From positions 78,770,244-78,834,243 of the forward strand of contig JAVIAB010000051.1 in assembly GCA_032433765.1 (NCBI GenBank): 64,000 nucleotides of DNA, given 5' to 3'. The position numbers were made by a program, and so were the translations under genes. Shown here piece by piece: positions 9,441 to 19,905 of this stretch. Below the pieces are notes generated by a model. The model made no database searches. It saw only the letters and a program-made list of their open reading frames with translations, and was not told the DNA's origin. The stretch's first letter is position 1, and each line of letters begins with the position of its first letter. This stretch comes from Megaustenia siamemsis. Taxonomy: Eukaryota > Mollusca > Gastropoda > Stylommatophora > Ariophantidae.

Positions 9441-10164
9441 ACGTGGCAAAGCCATTCCAAAGCTCTCTCTTACGCGATCAAACCTTTCTATAATTCTCTC
9501 GATCATTTATCTTCGCAGCGTTTATTGACAGCGTGCTGAATTGTGTTTAATTGTTTCTGTCTTGTCACGTGGCCAAATCATTGCACTCGCTACTTCGTTA
9601 AATATGTATAATCCACTGCTGATGTGAACCCTACGTCACAAATTGTCAATATAAAGGTCATCCGTTATGATCTATGTTCCTATAAGTAATTATCATCAAC
9701 CAATCGGGGCCTGCTCACAACTGTTTGTCGCTGATAATTTAATTGCTTTGATCATTGGTGTCTTTCCAGGAAAATAAGATATACAGCCTTATTCGAAGTG
9801 ATTAGAAGAAACAACTGAAATGTAAATGTTTTAATTTAAAAAAAAAGACTGGTTAACAATTAAGCATCGCATGGGGAACAGACAAAAAAAATGGCAGTGT
9901 AACGGTAAAGCTGGTAGCAAGGAGCCAGTAGTGGGGTGTGACGTAGACTCTAAGGTATGATGACAGCTTTACAAAAAAGGAACACACCAAAATACTGATG
10001 TTTCGGCCTACGTTCTTCTTCAAAATACAAGGACAACGACAACAAACGGTGAGGCACAAATACCTATTGCTTAATGTAGGATGATAAAGTTAGGGAGTGG
10101 TGGACAGAGGGGTGAGAGATGGGATGATGAGATGTGAAAGAGGTGTGTCACATGTTAGAGGATT

Positions 10165-13100
10165 AGTCTTGTACAGGCTACATACACTAAGGTGGGCAAC
10201 ACATAGAGACAAGAACCCCATATAGACTACAGTCATTGAGACAGGCAACACAGATAGACAAGAACCTTGTACAGACTACAGTCATTGAGACAGGCATTAT
10301 AGATGGACAATAACCTTGTACATACTACAGTCATTGAGACAGGCATTATAGATAGACAATAACCTTGTACATACTACAGTCATTGAGACAGGCATTATAG
10401 ACAGACAATAACCTTGTACATACTACAGTCATTGAGACAGGCATTATAGATGGACAATAACCTTGTACAGACTACAGTCATTGAGACAGGCATTATAGAT
10501 GGACAATAACCTTGTACAGACTACAGTCATTGAGACAGGCACTATAGATAGACAATAACCTTGTACAGACTATAGTCATTGAGACAGGCACTATAGATAG
10601 ACAATAACCTTGTACAGACTACATTCATTGAGACAGGCATTATAGATAGACAATAACCTTGTACAGACTACATTCATTGAGACAGGCATTATAGATGGAC
10701 AATAACCTTGTACAGACTACAGACATTGAGACAGACATTATAGATAGACAATAACCTTGTACAGACTATAGTCATTGAGACAGGCACTATAGATAGACAA
10801 TAACCTTGTACAGACTACAGTCATTGAGACAGGCATTATAGATAGACAATAACCTTGTACATACTACAGTCATTGAGACAGGCATTATAGATGGACAATA
10901 ACGTTGTACAGACTACAGTCATTGAGACAGGCACTATAGATAGACAATAACCTTGTACAGACTATAGTCATTGAGACAGGCACTATAGATAGACAATAAC
11001 GTTGTACAGACTACATTCATTGAGACAGGCATTATAGATGGACAATAACCTTGTACAGACTACAGTCATTGAGACAGGCACTATAGATAGACAAGAACCT
11101 TGTACAGACTACAGTCATTGAGACAGGCACTATAGATAGACAATAACCTTGTACAGACTACAATCATTGAGACAGGCATTATAGATAAATAAGAACCTTG
11201 TACAGACTACAGTCATTGAGACAGGCATTATAGATAGACAAGAATCTTGTACAGACTAGTCATTGAGACAGGCATTATAAATAGACAATAATCTTGTACG
11301 GACTACAGTCATTGAGACAGGCATTATAGATAGACAAGAATCTTGTACAGACTAGTCATTGAGACAGGCATTATAGATAGACAATAACCTTGTACAGACT
11401 ACAGTCATTGAGACAGGCATTCTAGATAGACAAGAACCTTGTACAGACTACAGTCATTGAGACAGGCATTATAGATAGACAATAACCTTGTACAGACTAC
11501 AGTCATTGAAACAGGCATTATAGATGGACAAGAATCTTGTACAGACTACAGTCATTGAGACAGGCATTATAGATAGACAATAACCTTGTACAGACTACAG
11601 TCATTGAGACAGGCATTATAGATGGACAAGAATCTTGTACAGACTACAGTCATTGAGACAGGCATTATAGATAGACAAGAACCTTGTACAGACTACAGTC
11701 ATTGAGACAGGCATTATAGATAGACAATAACCTTGTACAGACTACAGTCATTGAGACAGGCATTATAGATGGACAAGAATCTTGTACAGACTACATTCAT
11801 TGAGACAGGCATTATAGATGGACAAGAATCTTGTACAGACTACATTCATTGAGACAGGCATTATAGATGGACAAGAATCTTGTACAGACTACATTCATTG
11901 AGATAGGCATTATAGATAGACAAGAACCTTGTACAGACTACAGTCATTGAGACAGGCATTATAGATAGACAATAACCTTGTACAGACTACAGTCATTGAG
12001 ACAGGCATTATAGATGGACAAGAATCTTGTACAGACTACAGTCATTGAGACAGGCATTATAGATGGACAAGAATCTTGTACAGACTACAGTCATTGAGAC
12101 AGGCATTATAGATGGACAAGAATCTTGTACAGACTACAGTCATTGAGACAGGCATTATAGATGGACAAGAACCTTGTACAGACTACAGTCATTGAGACAG
12201 GCATTATAGATAGACAAGAACCTTGTACAGACTACAGTCATTGAGACAGGCATTATAGATAGACAAGAACCTTGTACAGACTACAGTCATTGAGACAGGC
12301 ATTATAGATAGACAATAACCTTGTACAGACAGACTACAGTCATTGAGACAGGCATTATAGATAGACAATAACCTTGTACAGACAGACTACAGTCATTGAG
12401 ACAGGCATTCTAGATGGAGAATAACCTTGTACAGACTGCAGTCATTGAGACAGGCATTATAGATAGACAAGAACCTTGTACAGACTACAGTCATTGAGAC
12501 AGGCATTATAGATAGACAATAACCTTGTACAGACTACAGTCATTGAGACAGGCATTATAGATGGACAAGAATCTTGTACAGACTACAGTCATTGAGACAG
12601 GCATTATAGATGGACAAGAATCTTGTACAGACTACAGTCATTGAGACAGGCATTATAGATAGACAAGAATCTTGTACAGACTACAGTCATTGAGACAGGC
12701 ATTATAGATGGACAAGAACCTTGTACAGACTACAGTCATTGAGACAGGCATTATAGATAGACAAGAACCTTGTACAGACTACAGTCATTGAGACAGGCAT
12801 TATAGATAGACAAGAACCTTGTACAGACTACAGTCATTGAGACAGGCATTATAGATAGACAATAACCTTGTACAGACAGACTACAGTCATTGAGACAGGC
12901 ATTATAGATAGACAATAACCTTGTACAGACAGACTACAGTCATTGAGACAGGCATTCTAGATGGAGAATAACCTTGTACAGACAGACTACAGTCATTGAG
13001 ACAGGCATTATAGATAGACAAGAACCTTGTACAGACAGACTACAGTCATTGAGACAGGCATTATAGATAGACAAGAACCTTGTACAGACTACAGTCATTG

Positions 13101-14802
13101 AGACAGACATTATAGATAGACAATAACCTTGTACAGACTACAGTCATTGAGACAGGCATTATAGATGGACAAGAATCTTGTACAGACTACAGTCATTGAG
13201 ACAGGCATTATAGATGGACAAGAATCTTGTACAGACTACAGTCATTGAGACAGGCATTATAGATGGACAAGAATCTTGTACAGACTACAGTCATTGAGAC
13301 AGGCATTATAGATAGACAAGAACCTTGTACAGACTACAGTCATTGAGACAGGCATTATAGATAGACAAGAACCTTGTACAGACTACAGTCATTGAGACAG
13401 GCATTATAGATAGACAATAACCTTGTACAGACTACAGTCATTGAGACAGGCATTATAGATAGACAATAACCTTGTACAGACTACAGTCATTGAGACAGGC
13501 ATTATAGATAGACAATAACCTTGTACAGACTACAGTCATTGAGACAGGCATTATAGATAGACAAGAATCTTGTACAGACTACAGTCATTGAGACAGGCAT
13601 TATAGATAGACAATAACCTTGTACAGACAGACTACAGTCATTGAGACAGGCATTCTAGATGGAGAATAACCTTGTACAGACTATAGTCATTGAGACAGGC
13701 ATTCTAGATGGAGAATAACCTTGTACAGACTGCAGTCATTGAGACAGGCAACACAGTTAGACAAGATCCGTGTACAGACTACAGTCATTGAGATAGGCAG
13801 CACAGATAGTAGACAAGAACCTTGTACAGACTGCAGTCATTGAGACAGGCATTATAGATAGACAATAACCTTGTACAGACTACAGTCATTGAGACAGGCA
13901 TTATAGATAGACAATAACCTTGTACAGGCTGCAGTCATTGAGACAGACAATATAGATAGACAAGAACCTTGTACAGACTACAGTCATTGAGACAGGCATT
14001 ATAGATAGACAATAACCTTGTACAGGCTGCAGTCATTGAGACAGACAATATAGATAGACAAGAACCTTGTACAGACTACAGTCATTGAGACAGGCAACAC
14101 AGATAGACAAGAACCTTGTACAGACTACAGTCATTGAGACAGGCATTATAGATAGACAATAACCTTGTACAGACAGACTACAGTCATTGAGACAGGCATT
14201 ATAGATAGACAATAACCTTGTACAGACTACAGTCATTGAGACAGGCATTATAGATAGACAAGAACCTTGTACAGACTGCAGTCATTGAGACAGACAATAT
14301 AGATAGACAAGAACCTTGTACAGACTACAGTCATTGAGACAGGCAACACAGATAGACAAGAACCTTGTACAGACTACAGTCATTGAGACAGGCAACACAG
14401 ATATACAAGAACCGTGTACAGACTCATTGAGATAGGCAACACAGATAGACAAGAACCTTGTACAGACTGCAGTCATTGAGACAGGCAACACAGATAGACA
14501 AGAACCTTGTATAGACTGCAGTAATTGAGACAGGCAACACAGATATACAAGAACCGTGTACAGACTCATTGAGATAGGCAACACAGATAGACAAGAACCT
14601 TGTACAGACTGCAGTCATTGAGACAGGCAACACAGATAGACAAGAACCTTGTATAGACTGCAGTAATTGAGACAGGCAACACAGATAGACAAGAACCTTG
14701 TACAGACTACAGTCATTGGCACAGGCAACACAGATAGACAAGAACCTTGTACAGACTGCAGTCATTGAGACAAGCAATACAGCGACATGCAATACAGATA
14801 GA
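10165..14802 (+). repeat. Satellite 2 array (about 49 bp monomers, about 93 copies)
   Basis: The monomer consists of ACCTTGTACAGACTACAG, TCATTGAGACAGGC and ATTATAGATAGACAATA. The main variants are GACAATAACC versus GACAAGAACC or GACAAGAATC; a 4 bp ACAG duplication (about 12330-13060 and 13625); and, toward the right end, GCAACACAG replacing GCATTATAG. Groups of variants recur as multi-monomer blocks in the 11.4-13.7 kb part. The right end abuts repeat B. Degenerate monomers of the same satellite lie in the centre of the palindrome at 15850-16110. Confidence 0.95.
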
Positions 14803-15540
14803 AAACTTCCGTTTCCAAGATGGTGGAACTAGTTCACGTTCTCTCGATCGCTGCGGAAGCTGCATTTGAGGTCTGATTAATTTCGGCTCTCCATTGCAAT
14901 TTTCTGCGTTAAAGTAAAAATGATGTTCTACTTAAGACATCTGCCAATGACGCGGAGTAGTACGCACGACAATATTCTATTTTGACAAATCAAGTGTTAT
15001 GAATGCGACCTTCCACCGTCTAGAGTTGATCTGCGGTTTACGTCACATTGAGTGCTGTTCAATGATCGTTGTTGGAATTGTTTGACGCAAGTCATTTACA
15101 TGTTACAACTCATTAATGTAGATTGCTCCGTCAAGTCAGCCGCAGTTTTATCTCTTTAGGGAATTTGCACCCTGTTTCGTTCGTTATAGGCTGCATTCTC
15201 TAGAGTAATCAGGAATCTATGGGCGCAGCCATTGTTGTGTGTGCTACGTCATCATAATGGCTCATTGTATATCCCTAGACCGGCCAAACGCTAATCTTAC
15301 GGTCTGTTGTTTGATGTGCGACGGGGATAATCCAACGACTGTGTTTTATATTTTCGGAATTGGAGTCAAAAACGATGTACATCATCAAGAGCTATACATT
15401 TTAAAAAATATGACGATCATCATTTTCAGGAGAACGTGAACTTCCGGTCAATATGGTGGATAGGCGGCAGGAACCATTGAAGGCTATGTCTGAAAAGTGT
15501 TCCTTGTTGCAGTTTCCTCATATTTCCAAGTCCGGCTTGT
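14803..15540 (+). repeat. Dispersed repeat B, inverted counterpart of repeat A
   Basis: It begins ACTTCCGTTTCCAAGATGG directly after satellite 2 and parallels the reverse complement of 4488-5203 throughout. A second ACTTCCGG...ATGGTGGATAGGCGG motif lies at 15439-15467, near the far end. The segment from about 15448 also forms the left arm of the palindrome, and the tandem duplication starts inside it at 15466. A 66-codon plus-strand frame at 15239-15439 has no recognisable domain and is not called. Confidence 0.75.
14804..14829 (+). promoter_or_regulatory. ETS-like plus YY1-like motif at the start of repeat B
   Basis: ACTTCCG followed by AAGATGGTGGA, the same arrangement as in repeat A, with one C-to-T change in the YY1-like core. 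Related ACTTCCGG plus ATGG motifs occur at 15439 and 17244. Function is inferred only from motif resemblance. Confidence 0.25.
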
Positions 15541-15849
15541 AGCAGGAGCTACTGAGTTAGGTGATATGTGCACACCGTGAGCTGTGTGTTTCATCCGTTT
15601 TGATCACGCTTCGATATTCCGATTGTTTCCGTTGAATGATGATATCGTATGACAGGGAACAGTTGGCTGTGTTCACTTCCTGTGCGGTTTCGCCTTATGA
15701 CTTTTGGCGTGTGCTGAGACTGCTATGATGGGGACTACAGCTCTTTGTTTGGGAGTGAGTTAGTAATTCGGATGATTCCACTGGCACGGGCGGTTGAGCA
15801 ATTATTGATTTTAATTCGTTTGCAGTGATACCGGGGGCCTTCTATAACC
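15448..15849 (+). repeat. Left arm of a large imperfect palindrome (copy 1)
   Basis: This arm pairs with 16111-16520 on the opposite strand. For example CCACTGGCACGGGCGGTTGA here is the reverse complement of TCAACCGCCCGTGCCAGTGG there, and GGCGGCAGGAACCATTGA pairs with TCAATGGTTCCTGCCGC. Similarity looks like about 90% or more over the inner 100 bases and lower outside. The arms look like long terminal inverted repeats of a non-autonomous DNA element or a fold-back element. No transposase is present. Confidence 0.85.
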
Positions 15850-16110
15850 AAAGAACCAAAGAACAGATAGACAAGAACCTTGTACAGACTACAGTCATTT
15901 AGACAGGCAATACAGATATTTAAAAAAAAAAAACCGTGTACATGCTACATGCATTGAAGACAAGAACTTCATAAAGATTAAACTGATAGAAGCAGACAAT
16001 GCAAGTAGACAAGAACCCCAAGAGATTACACTCACTGATGTATGCACACAGATCGGCAAGAACCCTATACAGAATACACTCATTGGGGAAAGAAACACAA
16101 ATATGTTTAT
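15850..16110 (+). repeat. Palindrome centre with about five degenerate satellite 2 monomers (copy 1)
   Basis: The first unit, GACAAGAACCTTGTACAGAC...TCATTTAGACAGGCAATACAG, matches the satellite 2 array at 10165-14802 almost exactly. Four further units of about 44-50 bp are progressively degenerate but keep GACAAGAAC, ACACTCA(C/T)TG and ACACAGAT landmarks. An A12 tract interrupts the second. This indicates that satellite 2 is related to an internal tandem repeat of this palindromic element. Confidence 0.8.
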
Positions 16111-16520
16111 GGTTAGTCGAAGGCCCTGGTATCACTGCAAACGAATTAAAATCAATAACTGCTCAACCGCCCGTGCCAGTGGAATCATCCGAATTAAAAA
16201 CTCATCTCATTGAAGGATCCAAACAAAGAAAGACAACGACAGTCCCAATCATAGGAGTTACAGCACACGCCAAATGACATAAAGCCAAGAAACATGGAAA
16301 GTGAACGCAGCTGAACTGTCTTCGTCATACGATACCATCATTCATTGTAAGCAATCGGAATATCGAAACACGATCCGGATGAAAAACAGCTCACGGTGTG
16401 CACAGAGCACTAAACTCAGTAGCACCAGGAGCAAGCCGGACTTGGAATATGAGGAAACTGCAACAAGGAACACTTTCAGACGGAGCCTCAATGGTTCCTG
16501 CCGCTTATCCGCCATTTTGA
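16111..16520 (-). repeat. Right arm of the palindrome (copy 1)
   Basis: Reverse-complement partner of 15448-15849. Its outer end reads TTATCCGCCATTTTGA, mirroring the ATATGGTGGATA at the left arm's outer end, after which similarity stops. Small indels relative to the left arm account for the slight length difference. Confidence 0.85.
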
Positions 16521-16639
16521 CAAATTTTGACAGCTTAAGTGTCGGGAAGCTCTGAACCTAATTACGGTGACTAGCTGAGTAGGGGTGACTACAGTCACTC
16601 GTGTGTACAGGAAGAGAGTGCTGAGGAAACGGGACGCTA

Positions 16640-16825
16640 ATGGTCCTGTTCCCAGTGTTTCATTATCAAGATATCAACGAGAGTCGACGGGCACAGTGTT
16701 CCATCAACGGCCGCCCTCGCCATCAACGTGTTAAAAAACATGTCTATCCCTTTTCACGGATGGGCGATGACCGACCTGACATTCTGAATGCCATTAGGGA
16801 AACTGGACGTAAAAAACGACTTTAA
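16640..16825 (+). other. Small open frame of 61 codons in the duplicated unit, doubtful coding
   Basis: An ATG-started frame, preserved identically in copy 2 at 20434-20619. It is rich in basic residues (RRAQCSINGRPRHQRVKKH, ending RETGRKKRL). No domain is recognised. Identity between copies is uninformative because the whole duplication is near-identical. It could be a remnant of a larger protein continuing at 16848 in another frame, or chance. Confidence 0.25.
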
Positions 16826-16847
16826 AAATTACCCTTAATCCGCAGCC

Positions 16848-16997
16848 ATGAACAGACTTCATGAATATAATGTCATGGTGAGAGATGCCAGACGAGAGCG
16901 TTATGCAGCAATCCAAAGAAAACTTATCAACCAACACAATACCGGTGTCGTTAGTCACTACGCGTCGAGTGATATACCGTGGAGATCGGGGCGCTAA
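16848..16997 (+). other. Small open frame of 49 codons, doubtful coding
   Basis: It begins MNRLHEYNVMVRDARRERYA and ends SSDIPWRSGR. It has a helical, charge-rich composition unlike the surrounding repeats, which is why I mention it. In copy 2 (ATG at 20642) one G is missing in the AATACCGGTG run, which shifts the last third of the frame. It lies just downstream of the 61-codon frame. I do not recognise a family, and chance is quite possible. Confidence 0.25.
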
Positions 16998-17644
16998 TAG
17001 AGGCGTCTGATGTGCAGTGAGGATGATTTGTCCACTAAACTAATATCACTTTTCCTATTCCTGATGGCAATAGACAGGACAAGGTAGGAATAGAGTTCTG
17101 TGGACTCCATGGTCATAATTTGAAGGTCACGATTTTGCTATTGATTTAGCGCTGCTGCGGACAAACCAACTGATGCAAGAAGAGACTAATACGGTATCAG
17201 AAGTATCAGCACAGACTTTGCTTTAAACAAAGAAAAAAAACTTACTTCCGGTTAGTACGGCGACCAGAATGGCCGCCTAGTTAAATCGGGTTCAGGACGG
17301 GTGACATATTTTGCTGCCGTGTGTTTTCAGAAGATTCTGGTCTGGATTTTCGTTTGCGGAGACAGCAATGTCGCATTCACCTGGACACAAAGTCAACATG
17401 ATTGTGGCGTCAGTGCGTGCAGATACGTGCTGCGGGCGACTAACTTTGATTGAAGTTGAACGGACTTGGTGAAGTTCGAGGCCTGACTTCGTTTGTTTGG
17501 GACATCGATTCTTGGGGAATGCTTACTGATCATACAGTCTACACAGATTTGATGCGGACGCCTGAAGGTCGTGCCGTTACAGTAACACGGATGTGTGAAT
17601 CATGAGCTGCGCACTTTTTTTTTTTCAAAACGCAACATGGTCAC
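16998..17644. other. Unassigned part of the duplicated unit
   Basis: No supported gene. A CTTACTTCCGGTTAG...AATGGCCGCC motif at 17241-17277 resembles the openings of repeats A and B, so a third, diverged member of that family may start here. The right limit is the TA that precedes the inverted-repeat transposon. Confidence 0.5.
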
Positions 17645-17646
17645 TA

Positions 17647-18866
17647 TAGTCCGTTCAGAAATTCATAATCACACCTGAATTAGTTTTGCGTGATAACCGC
17701 TTGTTATTTTGGTTTCAAAATTTGCATGCAATCTTAGAATATTGATGACGCAAAGATTTTGGTATTTTTTATTCCACAAATACAACAGATTTTGCACATC
17801 AGCGAATTCCTTGGATCTTTTATGACGATATCACACAAGATGATTCAAATTTTAGAGTTTACAGTAATCGTGTTAAATTTTCCAGTTTACTGCAATTCTT
17901 GTCAGAGGCGTATCTACATAGTGCTTAATTGTGGGTGTTGTTCGTTATGTGTATTTGCAAACATGAGTTCAATTGGTTACAATTAGTCTTGTCCTTCGGT
18001 CACCATTAGACCCCAGGACGTCCTAACTGCAGCTGGAATTGAATTCATCTTAATTTTAATCATTACGAATCTGACGATTCCAAGAGGTTGATATCACAAT
18101 ATAAATGCCCCATCTTGGATTCCCTAAGGAAGTGCTGATATAGTTAAAAAAAAGTAACCTTTTGTATAGTTATAAATTTGCATTTCAAACTCATTGTAAT
18201 TTAGATATAAATGTTGGTATTTAAAGTCAACAAATTGTCTACTGAGTCTTCACAAAATTAATAAAGATACGCCTTCCCTTCTGTAATTAATGCCAAGGGC
18301 GTGGTGCGTCATGTCGTTCAATAACAATTCAGTTTTGTGCACGGGATTTTCCTGAAGTTAGTGTTTCTGCAATAGCCAAACTATTTTACGTGAACGACCG
18401 CACCAAATTAATGTATATATCCTAAAATGGTGTCAAATTCGAACAGGGTGAATTTAATATAGTGAATCAATTCAGAGGAAGAGGTATGTTTACAGCACAG
18501 GTTACAGGGTGTTTCATAGCGTTTGGCTTTTCGTGGCAAGGCGCTGTGCCACTGAGTACGGGTTCGATCCTGCCTTGGTCCATATTTTTTTCTGTTGTTG
18601 ATTATTTGTCATTTTTTCCGAGTGCTATAAACATACCTCTTCCTCTGAATTGATTCACTGATTATCGCCTCGGATGTTTCCCTCTATAATGAATTTAATA
18701 TAGCCTAAAAAGAACACTTTTAAACTAGATCAAATTTCTCAGAGCAAAAAATATTTCTATAACGTCATCAATATTCTAATATTGCATGCAAATTTTGAAA
18801 GCAAAATAACAAACGGTTATCACGCAAAACTAATTCAGGTGTGATTATGAATTTTTGAACGGACTA
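17647..18866 (+). mobile_element. Non-autonomous DNA transposon with 104 bp inverted termini and TA flanks (copy 1)
   Basis: The left terminus (17647-17750) begins TAGTCCGTTCAGAAATTCAT. The right terminus (18763-18866), reverse complemented, begins TAGTCCGTTCAAAAATTCAT. Over 104 bases I see only about four to six mismatches. TA dinucleotides flank both ends (17645-17646 and 18867-18868), as in TA-targeting elements of the Tc1/mariner superfamily. The 1.0 kb interior has no transposase; a 75-codon plus-strand frame near 17759-17986 shows no recognised domain. It also carries a younger nested insertion at 18463-18689. Superfamily assignment rests on the TA flanks only. Confidence 0.75.
18449..18703 (+). 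mobile_element. Nested 227 bp insertion with 14 bp target-site duplication (copy 1)
   Basis: TGAATTTAATATAG occurs at 18449-18462 and again at 18690-18703, bracketing a 227 bp insert. The insert opens with a 30 bp arm (18463-18492, beginning TGAATCAATTCAGAGGAAG) that is perfectly mirrored at 18628-18657. The inverted repeat extends to 32 bp with the adjoining bases. Between the arms lies GGTTCGATCC (18561-18570), a good RNA polymerase III B-box. After the right arm come 32 more bases before the duplication. A SINE with an unusual terminal hairpin, or a small fold-back element carrying tRNA-like sequence, are both possible. Confidence 0.75.
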
Positions 18867-18868
18867 TA

Positions 18869-19120
18869 GAAGATGAACATTTTGTTGGTTACTGGAACGG
18901 TGGCTGAGCATATATGGGAATCTTCCGCCAGCAGTGACGCCATTCCGTTTTAATGTATAAATAAAACAACTAAAGTCTTATAATAAACACAATTAACACT
19001 AATTCAATTATTCTAGAGACTAATAATATCTTATTTATCTTTTATATCTTATCATAATCTGATATCAATCAATATCTTATATATCTTACTAATTCAATTA
19101 CTGTAGCTGGGGGGGGGGGG
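18869..19120. other. AT-rich sequence ending in a G13 run
   Basis: No gene. The stretch 18955-19100 is strongly AT-rich with repeated ATATCTTA-type words. It is followed by an uninterrupted run of 13 G (about 19109-19121) immediately before the tRNA-like SINE head. Copy 2 has a similar G run, one or so bases different. Confidence 0.6.
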
Positions 19121-19121
19121 G

Positions 19122-19265
19122 CGCCTCGGGAGCCTAGTTAGGAAAACCACCCGATTGGACTACCGACGCGCGGACAACCCGTGTTCGATTCCCGCTGGTA
19201 GCAGTATGAATTGTATTCGTGGTTGAAAAAAAAATAACCCCCGCGGTCGACCCAGCCGCTGGCAG
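19122..19265 (+). mobile_element. tRNA-like SINE, 3'-truncated by the duplication junction (copy 1)
   Basis: It has an A-box-like AGCCTAGTTAGG and a good B-box GTGTTCGATTCCC (about 19181-19193), with spacing of a tRNA-derived head. A GTGGTTG(A)9TAACCCC body follows. The body is cut at CCGCTGGCAG, where the second duplication copy begins. In copy 2 the same SINE continues past this point, which shows the duplication boundary, not the SINE end, is at 19261. It is not a tRNA gene: the anticodon arm and acceptor pairing are not convincing. Confidence 0.7.
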
Positions 19266-19644
19266 GAACCATTGAAGGCTATGTCTGAAAAGTGTTCCTT
19301 GTTGCAGTTTCCTCATATTTCCAAGTCCGGCTTGTAGCAGGAGCTACTGAGTTAGGTGATATGTGCACACCGTGAGCTGTGTGTTTCATCCGTTTTGATC
19401 ACGCTTCGATATTCCGATTGTTTCCGTTGAATGATGATATCGTATGACAGGGAACAGTTGGCTGTGTTCACTTCCTGTGCGGTTTCGCCTTATGACTTTT
19501 GGCGTGTGCTGAGACTGCTATGATGGGGACTACAGCTCTTTGTTTGGGAGTGAGTTAGTAATTCGGATGATTCCACTGGCACGGGCGGTTGAGCAATTAT
19601 TGATTTTAATTCGTTTGCAGTGATACCGGGGGCCTTCTATAACC
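19261..19644 (+). repeat. Left palindrome arm (copy 2)
   Basis: Same as the arm at 15448-15849, but lacking its outermost 18 bases because the duplication starts at GGCAG. It pairs with 19906-20314. Confidence 0.85.
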
Positions 19645-19905
19645 AAAGAACCAAAGAACAGATAGACAAGAACCTTGTACAGACTACAGTCATTTAGACA
19701 GGCAATACAGATATTTAAAAAAAAAAAACCGTGTACATGCTACATGCATTGAAGACAAGAACTTCATAAAGATTAAACTGATAGAAGCAGACAATGCAAG
19801 TAGACAAGAACCCCCAAGAGATTACACTCACTGATGTATGCACACAGATCGGCAAGAACCCTATACAGAATACACTCATTGGGAAAGAAACACAAATATG
19901 TTTAT
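19645..19905 (+). repeat. Palindrome centre with degenerate satellite 2 monomers (copy 2)
   Basis: Copy of 15850-16110 with a few single-base run-length differences. The satellite 2-like unit GACAAGAACCTTGTACAGAC is unchanged. Confidence 0.8.

Larger units (their letters stand above)
8807..10164. other. AT-rich unassigned spacer between satellites 3 and 2
   Basis: No gene or recognisable retroelement domain. It contains a perfect 12 bp inverted repeat at 9138-9149 and 9181-9192, a (TC)n tract at 9419-9440, and several A or T homopolymers. A phrase GATGTTTCGGCCTACGTTCT near 9998 looks like dispersed-repeat sequence, but I cannot assign a family. Confidence 0.6.
15466..19260 (+). repeat. Tandem segmental duplication, copy 1 (3,795 bp)
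   Basis: This interval repeats almost identically at 19261-23055. The pentamer GGCAG occurs at all three boundaries (15466, 19261 and 23051), so the duplication has 5 bp of microhomology. Most differences I can see are single-base indels in homopolymers plus a few substitutions, such as ACAAATT versus ACAGATT and CTGTAGC versus CTCTAGC. The unit contains a palindrome, an inverted-repeat transposon with a nested element, and the first part of a SINE, which the duplication cut. Confidence 0.95.

Noticed and set aside
14033..14792. Minus-strand frames of 71-122 residues in satellite 2
   Set aside because: Repeat translation only; they are confined to the part of the array lacking stop-creating variants.
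18461..18659. Intrinsic terminator or microRNA precursor from the 32 bp hairpin
   Set aside because: The perfect arms are better explained as part of a mobile insertion, given the 14 bp target-site duplication. The loop of about 135 bases is too long for a typical microRNA precursor.
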